A stretch of DNA of 64,000 bases, from the NCBI RefSeq assembly GCF_027922425.1, contig NZ_BSFQ01000008.1, positions 154,303 to 218,302 on the forward strand. The letters run 5' to 3'. This stretch comes from Pseudonocardia halophobica. Lineage in GTDB: Bacteria > Actinomycetota > Actinomycetes > Mycobacteriales > Pseudonocardiaceae. A program made the translations under genes and the position numbers. Under the pieces are notes generated by a model. It was given only the letters and a program-made list of their open reading frames with translations. It was not told where the DNA came from and did no database searches. The stretch's first letter is position 1. Every line of letters begins with the position of its first letter. Positions 10,335 through 20,849 of this stretch are shown here, piece after piece.

Positions 10335-11093
10335 GTGGACGAACCGGACACCGAGTACGGCACGCCGGAGGGGCGGGCCATGATCCGGTTGCTCTGGGAT
10401 CCGCCCCCGCCGCCGACCCGCGGGCCGAAGCAGCGGCTCACGCTCGAGCAGGTCGTGGCCGGCGCGATGGAGGTCGCGGGGGTCCACGGCGTCGACGAGC
10501 TGTCCATGCGCAAGGTCGCCCAGCACCTCGGCGTCGGCGCGATGAGCCTCTACACCTACGTCCCGGGCAAGGACGAGCTGTTCGAGCTCATGATCGACCG
10601 CGCCTGGGCGGACCGCCGGCTCCCGGACCGCGCGCTGCCGTGGCGGGCGCAGGTGGAGTTCCACGCGCACGAGGCCTGGCGGATGTACCAGGAGCACCCG
10701 TGGCTGATCCGCTCCAACCTCTGGCGGATGCCGCTGGGCCCGCACGTGCTCGACGCGCAGGAGGACCTCTACCGGGCGGTCGCGCTGACCGGATTGCCGG
10801 AGGCCACGATCAGCCGGGTCGCGAACCTCGTCGAGTCCCACGTCTTCGGCGCGGCCCGCGCCGCCGTCACAGACACCAGCGTCTCCGCCCGCACCGGCGT
10901 GACCCAGGACGACTACTACGAGTCCCGGTCGGGCTTCTGGGGCACCTACTACACGCCCGAGCGCTTCCCGACCATGACCCGGATCTGGGAGAAGGGCGGG
11001 TTCGACGAGGAGTACTCCGACGACACCTGGGAGTTCGGCCTGGGCCTGCTGCTCGACGGCGTGGAGCGGCTGGCGGGTCAGGCCGGCACGTAG
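10335..11093 (+). CDS. TetR/AcrR family regulator of the adjacent exporter
   Basis: A 252-residue repressor-type protein. The DNA-binding domain runs from RLTLEQVVAGAMEVAGVHGV through the helix-turn-helix SMRKVAQHLGVGAMSLYTYV to KDELFELMIDRAW. The C-terminal half resembles the TetR_C_1 ligand domain (tetracycline-repressor-like), with FGLGLLLDGVERL near the end. I chose the GTG at 10335 because GGAAGGGA lies 10 bp upstream. The stop overlaps the convergent peptidase gene by 16 bp. It probably senses the exporter substrate. Confidence 0.88.
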   Translation: MDEPDTEYGTPEGRAMIRLLWDPPPPPTRGPKQRLTLEQVVAGAMEVAGVHGVDELSMRKVAQHLGVGAMSLYTYVPGKDELFELMIDRAWADRRLPDRALPWRAQVEFHAHEAWRMYQEHPWLIRSNLWRMPLGPHVLDAQEDLYRAVALTGLPEATISRVANLVESHVFGAARAAVTDTSVSARTGVTQDDYYESRSGFWGTYYTPERFPTMTRIWEKGGFDEEYSDDTWEFGLGLLLDGVERLAGQAGT

Positions 11094-12082
11094 GCGGGCC
11101 GCGCGATGACGAGGTCGTGCACGAACCGCAGCTTGTCCAGCACGGTCCGGGCGAGCACGAAGGGGTAGAGGTCGGCGTGGCCCATCGAGCGGTTCACGGC
11201 GTTGAGCGCGTAGGTCAGCGGGAGCCAGGCGGCGACGATCGCGTCGAAGTCCTTCTCGGACTCGGCCGGCTCGGAGGTGAGGTCCTCACGGGCGTCGAGG
11301 GGTCCCTGCACGCTGATCCCGAAGGCCGCCGCGGTCTGCGACGTGTCGCGGATGTGCAGGTAGTGGGCGAAGGTCTCCGCCCAGTCCTCCCACGGGTGCG
11401 CCGTGGCGTAGGCGCTGACGTACCGGTCCTCCCACCCCTCGGGCGGCGCGGACGAGTAGTGCCGCTGGAGGGCGTCGGCGTAGGACTCGCGCTCGTCGCC
11501 GAACAGCGCGCGGAACTCCTCGTTCCGCCCGGGCCGGTCGACGAGCACCTCCCAGTACCAGTGCCCGGTCTCGTGCCGCAGGTGCCCGAGCAGGGTGCGG
11601 TAGGGCTCGGCGAGCTGCACGCGCATCCGCTCGCGGTACCCGGCGTCCCCCTCTGCCAGGTCGAGGGTGACGACGCCGCTCGCGTGCCCGGTCGTCACCG
11701 GCTCGTGCGCGCTGGAGAGCAGGTCGAAGGCCAGCCCGCCGCGTGGGTCCTCGGTCCTGCCGACGACGGGCAGCGCGAGGTCGTCGAGCTGGTAGAGCAG
11801 CCGCCGCTTGGCCTGCTCGGTGAGGGCGAAGGCGGCCAGGCCGTCGGTGTCGTCGTCGGCGGGGCGGGTGCGGGTGAGGGCGCAGCAGGCGCACAGTGCG
11901 CCGGGCGCGTCGGCGAACCAGTTGCAGGTCGCGGTCCGCCGGTTCGCGCACCGGTGCCGGCCGTCGGCGCGCACGATCGCCTGCTCCTCTCGGGAGAACC
12001 CGATCTCCGTGCCGCAGGTGAGGCAGCCGGAGTTCTCGAAGAACACCAGGGCGGAGCAGTGGGGGCAGGCGAAGGCGCGCAC
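11078..12082 (-). CDS. Putative zinc-binding metallopeptidase with N-terminal zinc ribbon
   Basis: A 334-residue cytoplasmic protein. The first 90 residues hold several Cys pairs (CPHC, CLTCG, CANRRTATC, CACC) that look like zinc-ribbon ligands. A metallopeptidase motif HETGH lies in the middle (LRHETGHWYW), followed by ESYADALQRHY and a downstream EDWAETFAHYLHI segment with a possible third ligand. The family is known as putative zinc-binding peptidase with unknown substrate. It follows the transglutaminase gene by 8 bp in the same leftward operon, so it may process or regulate the same target. Confidence 0.85.
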   Translation of the reverse strand: MRAFACPHCSALVFFENSGCLTCGTEIGFSREEQAIVRADGRHRCANRRTATCNWFADAPGALCACCALTRTRPADDDTDGLAAFALTEQAKRRLLYQLDDLALPVVGRTEDPRGGLAFDLLSSAHEPVTTGHASGVVTLDLAEGDAGYRERMRVQLAEPYRTLLGHLRHETGHWYWEVLVDRPGRNEEFRALFGDERESYADALQRHYSSAPPEGWEDRYVSAYATAHPWEDWAETFAHYLHIRDTSQTAAAFGISVQGPLDAREDLTSEPAESEKDFDAIVAAWLPLTYALNAVNRSMGHADLYPFVLARTVLDKLRFVHDLVIARPAYVPA

Positions 12083-12090
12083 GGGGCTCG

Positions 12091-12960
12091 TTACCCGGCC
12101 GCGTCCGGAGCCACACGTTCGAGATCGACCGCCACGGCCATCGTGCTGCGCGCCGAGTCCGCGAAGATCACGCCCTTGAGCGGGGGCACGTCGCCGTAGT
12201 CGCGGCCGTGGGCGAGCACGACGTACGAGTCGTCGACGACCCGGTCGTTGGTCGGGTCGAGGTCGAGCCAGCCGTCGCCGGTCCAGACCGAGAACCAGGC
12301 GTGCGAGGCGTCGACACCGCGCAGCTTCGGCTTCCCGGGCGGCGGGCGGGTCTCCAGGTAGCCGCTGACGTAGCGGGCGGGCAGGCCGCGGGTGCGCAGC
12401 GCGGCCACCGCGAGGTGCGCGAAGTCCTGGCAGACCCCCTCGCCGCCGGTGAGCAGGTCGGTCACGGTGGAGCGGACCGTCGTCGAGCCGGTGACGTAGG
12501 CGAAGTCGTCGTGGATGCGCCGGCACAGGTCGGCGGCGGCCTCCCCGAGCGGGCGCCCGGGCGGGAAGGAGGGCGCGGCGTAGTCGGCGACCGCCGGCTG
12601 GGCCGGGAGCCGGGGCGACGGCAGCGCGAAGGGCCGCGCGTCGAGGTCCTTCCGGTCCCGGACCTCCTCCCAGCCGCGCAGGGCCGGCGGCACGACGGCC
12701 CGGTCGACCGTCACCGTGCTCTCCGCCAGCACGGTGAGCGCGCGGTGCGGGGTGCGGACGCAGAAGTAGGTGGAGCGGTTGCCGAAGGCGTCGACGTGCT
12801 CGTGCAGCTCGTCCGGCGCCGGGTCGACGGCCACCCGGGCCTCGCTGCACCGCTGGTCGGGCTGGGTGCGCGGGAGCAGGTGCGCCCGGCCGAAGCTGGT
12901 GGTGACCTCACCGGAGTACGCGTACGCCGTGCGGTGCGTGACGCGGTAGGTGCTGGTCAC
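12091..12960 (-). CDS. Transglutaminase-like cysteine protease (Rv2409c-like)
   Basis: A 289-residue transglutaminase-fold protein. It starts with the family beta segment STYRVTHRTAYAYSGEV, and the catalytic triad sits in GGEGVCQDFAHLAVAALR (Cys), DASHAWFSVW (His) and GWLDLDPTND (Asp). Together with the ATP-grasp/alpha-E partner it corresponds to M. tuberculosis Rv2409c-Rv2411c, an operon of unknown role thought to make or trim a peptide-like product. The GTG start overlaps the upstream TGA by four bases (GTGA), implying coupled translation. Confidence 0.9.
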   Translation of the reverse strand: MTSTYRVTHRTAYAYSGEVTTSFGRAHLLPRTQPDQRCSEARVAVDPAPDELHEHVDAFGNRSTYFCVRTPHRALTVLAESTVTVDRAVVPPALRGWEEVRDRKDLDARPFALPSPRLPAQPAVADYAAPSFPPGRPLGEAAADLCRRIHDDFAYVTGSTTVRSTVTDLLTGGEGVCQDFAHLAVAALRTRGLPARYVSGYLETRPPPGKPKLRGVDASHAWFSVWTGDGWLDLDPTNDRVVDDSYVVLAHGRDYGDVPPLKGVIFADSARSTMAVAVDLERVAPDAAG

Positions 12961-15395
12961 GAGGCACCCAGGAGCGGGTCGTAGGCGTGCGGGCCGGGGC
13001 GGGGCGCGAAGTGCGCGGCGGCGACGTCCTCGGCCAGCCGGTCGAGGTCCGCGCCGAGCCCGGCCAGCAGCGCGCGCAGGGCCGGGCGGGTGCCGTCGGC
13101 GGTGTCCCGGACGGCGAGCGCGGCCGGGTCGGCTCCGGCGAGGCGGGCGACGGCGGCGTCGAACGAGGCGGGGACGGCGCCGGGCAGGTGCGCGAGGTCG
13201 TCGGCGAGCCGGTCGAGCTGGTGGGCGACGGCCCGCGGGTTGTCCCGGTCGGCGAGCAGCAGCTCGAGCAGCGGGGCGATGCCGGGGCGGCCCGCGTTGC
13301 GCCGGCGGTGGGTGATCACGCTCTCCGCCACGATCGTCACGGACTCGACCACCAGCCGGTCGGCGGGGCCGCGCGGGGCGTCGCAGAGCGTCGCGGCCAG
13401 CAGCGCGACGACGTGCTGGGCCCGCTCCACCCGCCGGCCCGCGTCGAGCAGCCGCCAACCGTCGTCGCGGACCAGGCTCTCCGCGGTGATGCCGGCCAGC
13501 GCGAGCAGCCCCTCGAGCACCCGGTTGAGCGCCTCGGACACGTCCCCGGTGTCCGGCTCGGGAGCGGCGGCCAGGCGCTGCAGCACGGTGTCCAGCCGGC
13601 CGAGCACGAGCCAGGTGTCGGTGGAGAGCTGCTCGCGCACCGCCTGGGCGGCCCGGGTGAGGCGGTGCACGGCGAAGCCGAGGGCGCCGGGGCGGTTCCG
13701 GTCGTAGAGCAGGGAGTGGAGCTCCGGGCCCGGGTCCTCGTCGGCCGGGAGCGCGGCGAAGCCCGGCGTCGTGCGGGTGATCTCGGAGGTCGCCGCGAGC
13801 AGGGCCCGCAAGGCGCCGGCGCCCGCGGGCTCGGGCGAGGTCCGGAAGTCCGCCCACCGGTCCGTGACGGCGCGCAGCAGCCGCGCGGTGTCCTCGGCCC
13901 GCTCCGCGTACCGCCCGAGCCAGAAAAGGTCCTCCGCCACCCGCGGCGAGACGCCGGTTGGCCTCGCCGCGCCGAGGACCTCGTCCTGGACGCCGGGCGC
14001 GGCGCGATCTGCGCGCTCGCCGACCACCCACACGTCCTTGGCCAGAGTGGCGACGCCGTCGTCGAGGCCGGCGGTGGGCACCGCGCCCAGCCCGCCGTCG
14101 AGCACCTCCCAGCCCTCCCCGGAGGCGACGGCGAAGGTCCGCAGCGTGACAGCCCGCGGCTCGGCCCCGGCGTCCGTCACGACCGGCGCGGTGGACAGCA
14201 CGACCTCCCGCTGTGCCGCCCACGCGTGCGGCTCGGCCTCGATCCGGGCCAGCAGCGCGGCCCGCGCGGCAGGGTCGAGGTCGGCCCCACGGACCGGCGC
14301 CCGGCCTGGCGCGACGGGCGTGAGGACCAGCTCGCCGAGGTGCGCCCGGACGTGCGCGAGCGAGGCCGGGTCGCCGCACCACCAGGTGGGCACGCTGGGC
14401 AGCAGCAGGTCCTCATCCAGCAGCGCCCGGCACAGCGCGGGCAGGAAGGGCTGCAACCCCGGGTTCTCCGCCACACCCGCGCCCAGCCCGTTGAGCACGG
14501 TGACGGTGCCGAGCCGCGCGGCCTCGAGCAGGCCGGGGACGCCGAGCCGGGAGTCGGGGCGCAGGTCGAGGGGATCGCACCAGTCCGCGTCGAGCCGGCG
14601 GAGCACGACGTCGACCGGGTCGAGCCGGCCCAGGGAGTGCTGCCAGAGTCGGCCGTCGCGCACGGTCAGCTCGGAGCCGAGGACGAGCGGGAGCCCGAGC
14701 AACGACGACAGCAGCGCCTGCTCGTAGGCCGTCTCGGAGTCGGGGCCGGGGTGCAGCAGCACGATCCGCCGGTCGTCCCGGCCGGCCTGCAGGCCCGCCC
14801 GGACGGCCTCGAAGAAGGGGCCCAGCCTGCGGATCCGCGACCGGCGGTGCAGGGCGGACAGCACCCGCGCGACCACCCGGCGGTTCGCCATGGCGTAGCC
14901 CGCGCCCGACGGCGCCTGCACCCGGTCGCCGAGCACCGTCCACCCGTCGGGCGACCGGCCGAGGTCCGCGCCGGACAGGAACAGCTCGCGGCGCGGCGGC
15001 GCCCCGGCCGGGCGGCGCCAGCCGTGCAGGTAGCCGGGGTGGCCGTCGACGACCTCGACCGGCAGGAGCCCGCGGGTGATCGTGGCGCGGGGGCCGTAGA
15101 GGTCGGCCAGGAGCCGGTCGAGCAGCTCGGCCCGCTGCGCGACGCCGCGTTCGAGGCCGGCCCACTCCGCACCGTCGAGCACCAGCGGGAGCGGGTCGAG
15201 CTCCCAGAGCTGCTCGGACTCGGCGCCGGGCGGGTGGTAGGCCACGCCGTCGTCGGCGAGCAGGCGCAGGGTGTCGGCGCGGCGCGCAAGCAGCCCGGCG
15301 GGCCCGGCGCCGTCGAGGACCCCGGCGAGCCCGGTCCACGGTGCCCGGACGGTCCCGGCGGCGTCGCGCATCTCGTCGTACGGGGCGGGGATCAT
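12957..15395 (-). CDS. Circularly permuted ATP-grasp protein fused to alpha-E domain
   Basis: An 812-residue fusion. Residues 1 to about 470 are a circularly permuted type-2 ATP-grasp domain (DUF404/DUF407) with MANRRVVARVLSALHRRS, DPVDVVLRRLDADWCDPLDL and LPSVPTWWCGDP. From about 485 (RVAEDLFWLGRYAERAEDTA) to the end is the helical alpha-E domain (DUF403). In M. tuberculosis these are separate genes (Rv2411c, Rv2410c). ATP-grasp proteins of this type are predicted to form amide bonds, so this enzyme plus the transglutaminase could build and cut a small peptide. The ATG at 15395 is a good family start. Confidence 0.92.
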   Translation of the reverse strand: MIPAPYDEMRDAAGTVRAPWTGLAGVLDGAGPAGLLARRADTLRLLADDGVAYHPPGAESEQLWELDPLPLVLDGAEWAGLERGVAQRAELLDRLLADLYGPRATITRGLLPVEVVDGHPGYLHGWRRPAGAPPRRELFLSGADLGRSPDGWTVLGDRVQAPSGAGYAMANRRVVARVLSALHRRSRIRRLGPFFEAVRAGLQAGRDDRRIVLLHPGPDSETAYEQALLSSLLGLPLVLGSELTVRDGRLWQHSLGRLDPVDVVLRRLDADWCDPLDLRPDSRLGVPGLLEAARLGTVTVLNGLGAGVAENPGLQPFLPALCRALLDEDLLLPSVPTWWCGDPASLAHVRAHLGELVLTPVAPGRAPVRGADLDPAARAALLARIEAEPHAWAAQREVVLSTAPVVTDAGAEPRAVTLRTFAVASGEGWEVLDGGLGAVPTAGLDDGVATLAKDVWVVGERADRAAPGVQDEVLGAARPTGVSPRVAEDLFWLGRYAERAEDTARLLRAVTDRWADFRTSPEPAGAGALRALLAATSEITRTTPGFAALPADEDPGPELHSLLYDRNRPGALGFAVHRLTRAAQAVREQLSTDTWLVLGRLDTVLQRLAAAPEPDTGDVSEALNRVLEGLLALAGITAESLVRDDGWRLLDAGRRVERAQHVVALLAATLCDAPRGPADRLVVESVTIVAESVITHRRRNAGRPGIAPLLELLLADRDNPRAVAHQLDRLADDLAHLPGAVPASFDAAVARLAGADPAALAVRDTADGTRPALRALLAGLGADLDRLAEDVAAAHFAPRPGPHAYDPLLGAS

Positions 15396-15525
15396 GGGCG
15401 GGGCCCGCGGCGCCGGGCGGGCACGGGTCGGGCGCCCGGTTCGCCGTTCACGGCCTCAGCCTTCCACAGTGCCCGGGCGCCCCGGACCGGTCGCGGGCGC
15501 CGGACCGGGTGACGCACGTCGCCGA

Positions 15526-15531
15526 TTACCC
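15526..15531 (+). promoter_or_regulatory. -10 box of a leaderless guaA promoter
   Basis: TACCCT ends 8 bp before the GTG start of guaA, so transcription should begin at or within one or two bases of the start codon. No Shine-Dalgarno is present between the box and the GTG, which fits leaderless translation. Confidence 0.6.
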
Positions 15532-15539
15532 TGGACGCC

Positions 15540-17136
<1,597 letters not shown>

Positions 17137-17147
17137 TGGTCCGGTGG

Positions 17148-17369
17148 TCAGCGCTTCCGGACGCTCGCGACCAGCAGGACCAGGCCGAGCACCACGGCCC
17201 CGCCGGCGAGCAGCCAGCGTGCGTCGAAGGCCGACAGGTCCGGCGCGCGGCCGAGGAACCCCGACCCGGCGATCCCCAGGCTGACCAGCCCGACGATCAG
17301 GGCCAGCGGGTCCGGCATCCGGCGCACGGCCCGCTCCTCCTGCTGCCGGGCGTCCTGCGGCTCAGACAC
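17148..17369 (-). CDS. Small membrane protein after PspC gene
   Basis: A 73-residue protein with a short charged N-terminus and two hydrophobic segments (about residues 20-38 and 52-68), ending in a positively charged VRKR. No family recognised. GTG at 17369 overlaps the end of the PspC gene by 8 bp, so it is co-translated with it and probably belongs to the same envelope-stress module. Confidence 0.7.
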   Translation of the reverse strand: MSEPQDARQQEERAVRRMPDPLALIVGLVSLGIAGSGFLGRAPDLSAFDARWLLAGGAVVLGLVLLVASVRKR

Positions 17370-18630
17370 GGTGCACCTCCACGGAGGCCGCGCCCCCGGT
17401 CAGGTCGAGCACGAGCGGCCGGCCGGAGCGGACCCCGTCGGCGCCGAGGTCGTCGGTCACGGTGAGCGAGGCGTCCGGGCTGCTGTGGCTGGTGCCGTCG
17501 AAGCTGATCTCACCGAAGTCGACGTGGCCGGTGAGGCTCACGTCGGCGTTGCGAGGCACGGTGACCCGGATGTCCCCGGCACCCACGCTCACCGCGGTGC
17601 GGACCGGGGTGGCGGGCTCGCCCGGCGGCACGCTCAGGTCGAGGCGGCTGAGGTCCAGGTCGACGGTCCCCGCGCCGCGCTCGTAGCTCGGCGCCACCGC
17701 GGCGGGGGTCGTGGGGGCGGCCCGCAGGTCGCCGACGCCGGAGCCGAAGTTCGCCAGCGGCACCTTGACCGCGAGCGACGCCCAGGTCAGCACGGCCAGG
17801 AGCAGTGCGAACGGGATCAGGCCGCGGCCGCCGCGGGTGAACGCGCCGAACACCAGGCCCACGCCGAGGATGGCCAGCGCGGTCGCGAACACGACCGGCA
17901 GTCCGGCCAGGCCGGACGTCAGCAGCACGACCGCGCCCGCGATGCCGCCGCCGACCAGCGCCAGGGCCAGCGTGACCGGGGTGACCCGGCTGCGCCGGCG
18001 CACCGGTGCGGGCTCGGGCGCGGTCGCCGAGGGCTCCGGCAGGTCCCACGCGAACGGTGCCGCGCCGAGCGGGTCCCACGCGGGCGGGGTGCCGCGGTCG
18101 AGCGGGTCCGGGCCGAGCGGGTCCTTCACCGGCGCTTCCGGCCCGTCGACCACGCCGTCCTCGGCGGACGTGCGGACCGTCGGCGCCTCCTGCGCCGCCT
18201 CGAGCCCACGCTGCCCGCGGCTGCGGTGCAACAGGAAGAGCAGGACGAGGACCGCGAGCACGGGCAGGACGACGCTGCCGTCGTTGCCCCAGAACAGGCC
18301 GCTGGTCAGGAGCAGGGCCAGGATCAGCCCGGCGATCACCAGCGGCGGCGCGGTGCGACCGGAGCTGCGCGCCGCGGTGTCCGTGGCGGCGCCGTCGAGC
18401 GGGTCGTCCTTGTCGGCGGCGGGCAGCAGGACCCAGCCCGCGAGGTAGAGGGCGATGCCGATCCCGTAGAAGGCGGCGACGACGAAGCCGACGCGCAGGA
18501 GGACCGGGTCGATGTCGTAGCGGCGGGCGAGCGCGGCGGCCACGCCGGCGACCTTGCGGTCCCGTCGCGGCCGCGACGGGCGGGTCTCCCACATGTCCCG
18601 CAACGTCGTCCCGACGTCGGTGCTGTTCAT
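17362..18630 (-). CDS. PspC domain-containing membrane protein
   Basis: A 422-residue membrane protein. The N-terminus carries a PspC domain (DRKVAGVAAALARRYDIDPV, VGFVVAAFYGIGIALYLAGW), then two more pairs of hydrophobic segments in the middle separated by a cytoplasmic Pro-rich linker, and a C-terminal beta-rich adhesin-like segment with repeated VDLDLSRLDLSVPPGE and TVPRNADVSLTGHVDFGEI (resembles the cell-wall-active antibiotic response domain). It is divergent from a PspC-type sensor kinase, the usual arrangement in actinobacteria, and is likely to act with it in sensing envelope stress. Confidence 0.88.
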   Translation of the reverse strand: MNSTDVGTTLRDMWETRPSRPRRDRKVAGVAAALARRYDIDPVLLRVGFVVAAFYGIGIALYLAGWVLLPAADKDDPLDGAATDTAARSSGRTAPPLVIAGLILALLLTSGLFWGNDGSVVLPVLAVLVLLFLLHRSRGQRGLEAAQEAPTVRTSAEDGVVDGPEAPVKDPLGPDPLDRGTPPAWDPLGAAPFAWDLPEPSATAPEPAPVRRRSRVTPVTLALALVGGGIAGAVVLLTSGLAGLPVVFATALAILGVGLVFGAFTRGGRGLIPFALLLAVLTWASLAVKVPLANFGSGVGDLRAAPTTPAAVAPSYERGAGTVDLDLSRLDLSVPPGEPATPVRTAVSVGAGDIRVTVPRNADVSLTGHVDFGEISFDGTSHSSPDASLTVTDDLGADGVRSGRPLVLDLTGGAASVEVHRV

Positions 18631-18738
18631 ACCGGTGACCCTCCCCGCCCGCGCGCACCCACGGTATCGGGGAGGACCCCGAGAACCCCCGGGGACGACC
18701 CCGGTGTCCGGGGTTCCCCCACGTGTGACCATGGAGCG

Positions 18739-20022
18739 GTGACCAGCCCCGCCACCCGCGCCGCCCCGCTCGCGCGCCGCCGCTCCGGCCGGCTCCTCGC
18801 GGGCGTCGCCGGCGGGGTCGCCGACCACCTCGGCGTCAACGTGCTGTGGGTGCGGGTCGCCTTCGTCGTGCTCGCTGCGGCCAACGGCGCCGGCGTGATC
18901 GCCTATGGCCTGCTGTGGGTCTTCGTGCGGCAGGAGGCCGCGGACGTCACCCGGCAGGTCACCGTCAAGGAGCGCCAGCAGGCGATGGGGCTCGCGGCGC
19001 TCGGGCTGGGCATCGGCCTGGCCGGGGCGGCGCTGCAGAACCAGGTGGTCGGCTGGATCGTCGGGCCGCTCGGGGTGGCGGCGCTCGGCGCGGCCGTCGT
19101 CTGGCGCGAGGCGGACGAGGCCCAACGGCGGCGCTGGACGAGCGGGGCCCGCAGCGGCTTCCTCGGCGGCCGCACGGCCCTGCTGCGGGTGGTGGCGGGC
19201 GGGATCTTCGTGGCCGCCGGCATCACCGTGTTCCTGCTCGGCAACCTCGACCTGGGGCAGCTGCAGTTCGGCGTGCTCGCCGTGCTGGCCACGCTGGTCG
19301 GCGTCGCGGTGCTCACCGTCCCGTGGTGGGTGCGGCTCGCGCGCGACTTCGGCGAGGAGCGGCGGCAGCGGATCGTCACGGCCGAGCGCGCGGAGATCGC
19401 CGCGCACCTGCACGACTCGGTGCTGCAGACCCTCGCCCTGATCCAGAAGCAGTCCCACGACCCGCGCGAGGTGCAGCGCCTGGCGCGCGGGCAGGAACGG
19501 GAGCTGCGGAACTGGCTGTACGGGCCCTCGGGCTACGGGCGCGGGGGCGAGCGGCCCGGGCCGCCGGGGGAGACCCTCGCGACGGCGCTGCAGGCCGCGG
19601 CGGCCGAGGTGGAGGACACCTACGCGATCACCGTCAACCCCGTGATCGTCGGCGACCACCCGCTCGACGACGCCGAGGGCGACCTGCGCGCCCTGGTCCT
19701 GGCCGCCCGCGAGGCGATGGTCAACGCGGCCAAGCACGCCGGGGTGGACGAGGTGAGCGTGTACGCCGAGGTGGAGAGCGGGTCGGACGGCTCGGACGAC
19801 CCGGAGGGCGGCGCGGAGGGGACCGAGGTGCACGTGTTCGTCCGCGACCGCGGGAAGGGCTTCGACCCCGACGCCGTGTCCGAGGACCGGCACGGCCTCG
19901 CCGACTCCGTGCACGGCAGGATGGGTCGCCACGGCGGCCGGGTCCGGCTGCGGAGCGCGCCGGGGGAGGGCACCGAGGTGCACCTGGAGATGACGATCGA
20001 CGCCGAGCGGGAGGACGCATGA
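18739..20022 (+). CDS. PspC-domain sensor histidine kinase
   Basis: A 427-residue membrane kinase. The N-terminus is a PspC domain (SGRLLAGVAGGVADHLGVNV, VLAAANGAGVIAYGLLWVF) followed by further membrane segments to about residue 200. The dimerisation and phosphoacceptor helix has AEIAAHLHDSVLQTLALIQK, with the probable phosphorylated His at 225. The ATPase domain shows EAMVNAAKHAGV (N-box) and DRGKGFDPDAV (G1). The GTG at 18739 sits a few bases after a GGAG site. The stop overlaps the response regulator start (ATGA), so the pair is co-translated. Confidence 0.92.
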   Translation: MTSPATRAAPLARRRSGRLLAGVAGGVADHLGVNVLWVRVAFVVLAAANGAGVIAYGLLWVFVRQEAADVTRQVTVKERQQAMGLAALGLGIGLAGAALQNQVVGWIVGPLGVAALGAAVVWREADEAQRRRWTSGARSGFLGGRTALLRVVAGGIFVAAGITVFLLGNLDLGQLQFGVLAVLATLVGVAVLTVPWWVRLARDFGEERRQRIVTAERAEIAAHLHDSVLQTLALIQKQSHDPREVQRLARGQERELRNWLYGPSGYGRGGERPGPPGETLATALQAAAAEVEDTYAITVNPVIVGDHPLDDAEGDLRALVLAAREAMVNAAKHAGVDEVSVYAEVESGSDGSDDPEGGAEGTEVHVFVRDRGKGFDPDAVSEDRHGLADSVHGRMGRHGGRVRLRSAPGEGTEVHLEMTIDAEREDA

Positions 20023-20699
20023 GCGAGCCAGCGGTGACCGGGGCGATCAAGGTCTTCCTGGTCGACGACCACGGCCTCTTCCGCGCGGGCGTCCGCGCCG
20101 AGCTGGAGCGCGGGGCCGCGGGCGACCCGCCGATCGAGGTGGCGGGCGAGGCCGGGTCGGTCGACGAGGCCGTCGCCGGCATCGGGCACCTCAAGCCCGA
20201 TGTCGTGCTCCTCGACGTCCACATGCCCGACGGCGGCGGCGCGGCCGTCCTCGCCCGGGTGCGGCCGGTGCAGCCCGAGGTGGTGTTCCTCGCGCTGAGC
20301 GTCTCCGACGCCGCCGAGGACGTCATCGCCGTGATCCGGGCCGGCGCGCGCGGCTACGTCACCAAGACGATCTCCGCGCGGGAGCTGGGCGACGCGGTGC
20401 GGCGCGTGCGGGCCGGCGACGCCGTGTTCTCGCCGCGGCTCGCCGGCTTCGTGCTCGACGCCTTCTCCGACCGCCCCGGCGCCGCCCCCGCCGTCGACCC
20501 CGAGCTCGACCTGCTCACCCGGCGGGAGCGCGACGTGCTGCGGCTCCTCGCCCGCGGCTACGCCTACAAGGAGATCGCGGGCGAGCTGTTCATCTCGGTG
20601 AAGACGGTCGAGACGCACGTGTCGAGCGTGCTCCGGAAGACCCAGCTGTCGAACCGCTACGAGCTCTCCCGCTGGGCCTCGGACCGCCGGTTGGTGTGA
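20019..20699 (+). CDS. LuxR-family response regulator
   Basis: A 226-residue two-component regulator. Receiver domain with the acidic pair VDDHGLFRAG near the N-terminus, the phosphoacceptor Asp66 in LLDVHMPDGG, and the conserved Lys in YVTKTIS. The C-terminus is a LuxR/NarL helix-turn-helix (LLTRRERDVLRLLARGYAYK, then SVKTVETHVSSVLRKTQLSN). It should bind DNA once phosphorylated by the kinase encoded four bases upstream. Targets are unknown, but the divergent PspC gene is an obvious candidate. Confidence 0.95.
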   Translation: MSEPAVTGAIKVFLVDDHGLFRAGVRAELERGAAGDPPIEVAGEAGSVDEAVAGIGHLKPDVVLLDVHMPDGGGAAVLARVRPVQPEVVFLALSVSDAAEDVIAVIRAGARGYVTKTISARELGDAVRRVRAGDAVFSPRLAGFVLDAFSDRPGAAPAVDPELDLLTRRERDVLRLLARGYAYKEIAGELFISVKTVETHVSSVLRKTQLSNRYELSRWASDRRLV

Positions 20700-20806
20700 C
20701 GGGCGCTCGGGGCCGTGCCGTGTCGCCGGCCGTCGTTCGGCCGGTGGGTGGCGGTGCACCGGGTGTCTCGGAGGAGTGCCCGAGCTGGCCGGGGCCGCGG
20801 GACGAC

Positions 20807-20836
20807 GAAGGCCCGCTCCGGAGGGAGCGGGCCTTC
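20807..20836. terminator. Bidirectional stem-loop terminator
   Basis: Perfect 13-bp arms (GAAGGCCCGCTCC and complement) around a GGAG loop, between the response regulator stop (20699) and the stop of the convergent 782-residue gene (20850). Confidence 0.8.
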
Positions 20837-20849
20837 GATCAGCGAAAGG

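Noticed and set aside
13000..15512. Long plus-strand frame (841 codons) opposite the ATP-grasp/alpha-E gene
   Set aside because: Antisense shadow; no domain is recognisable, and the minus-strand protein is complete.
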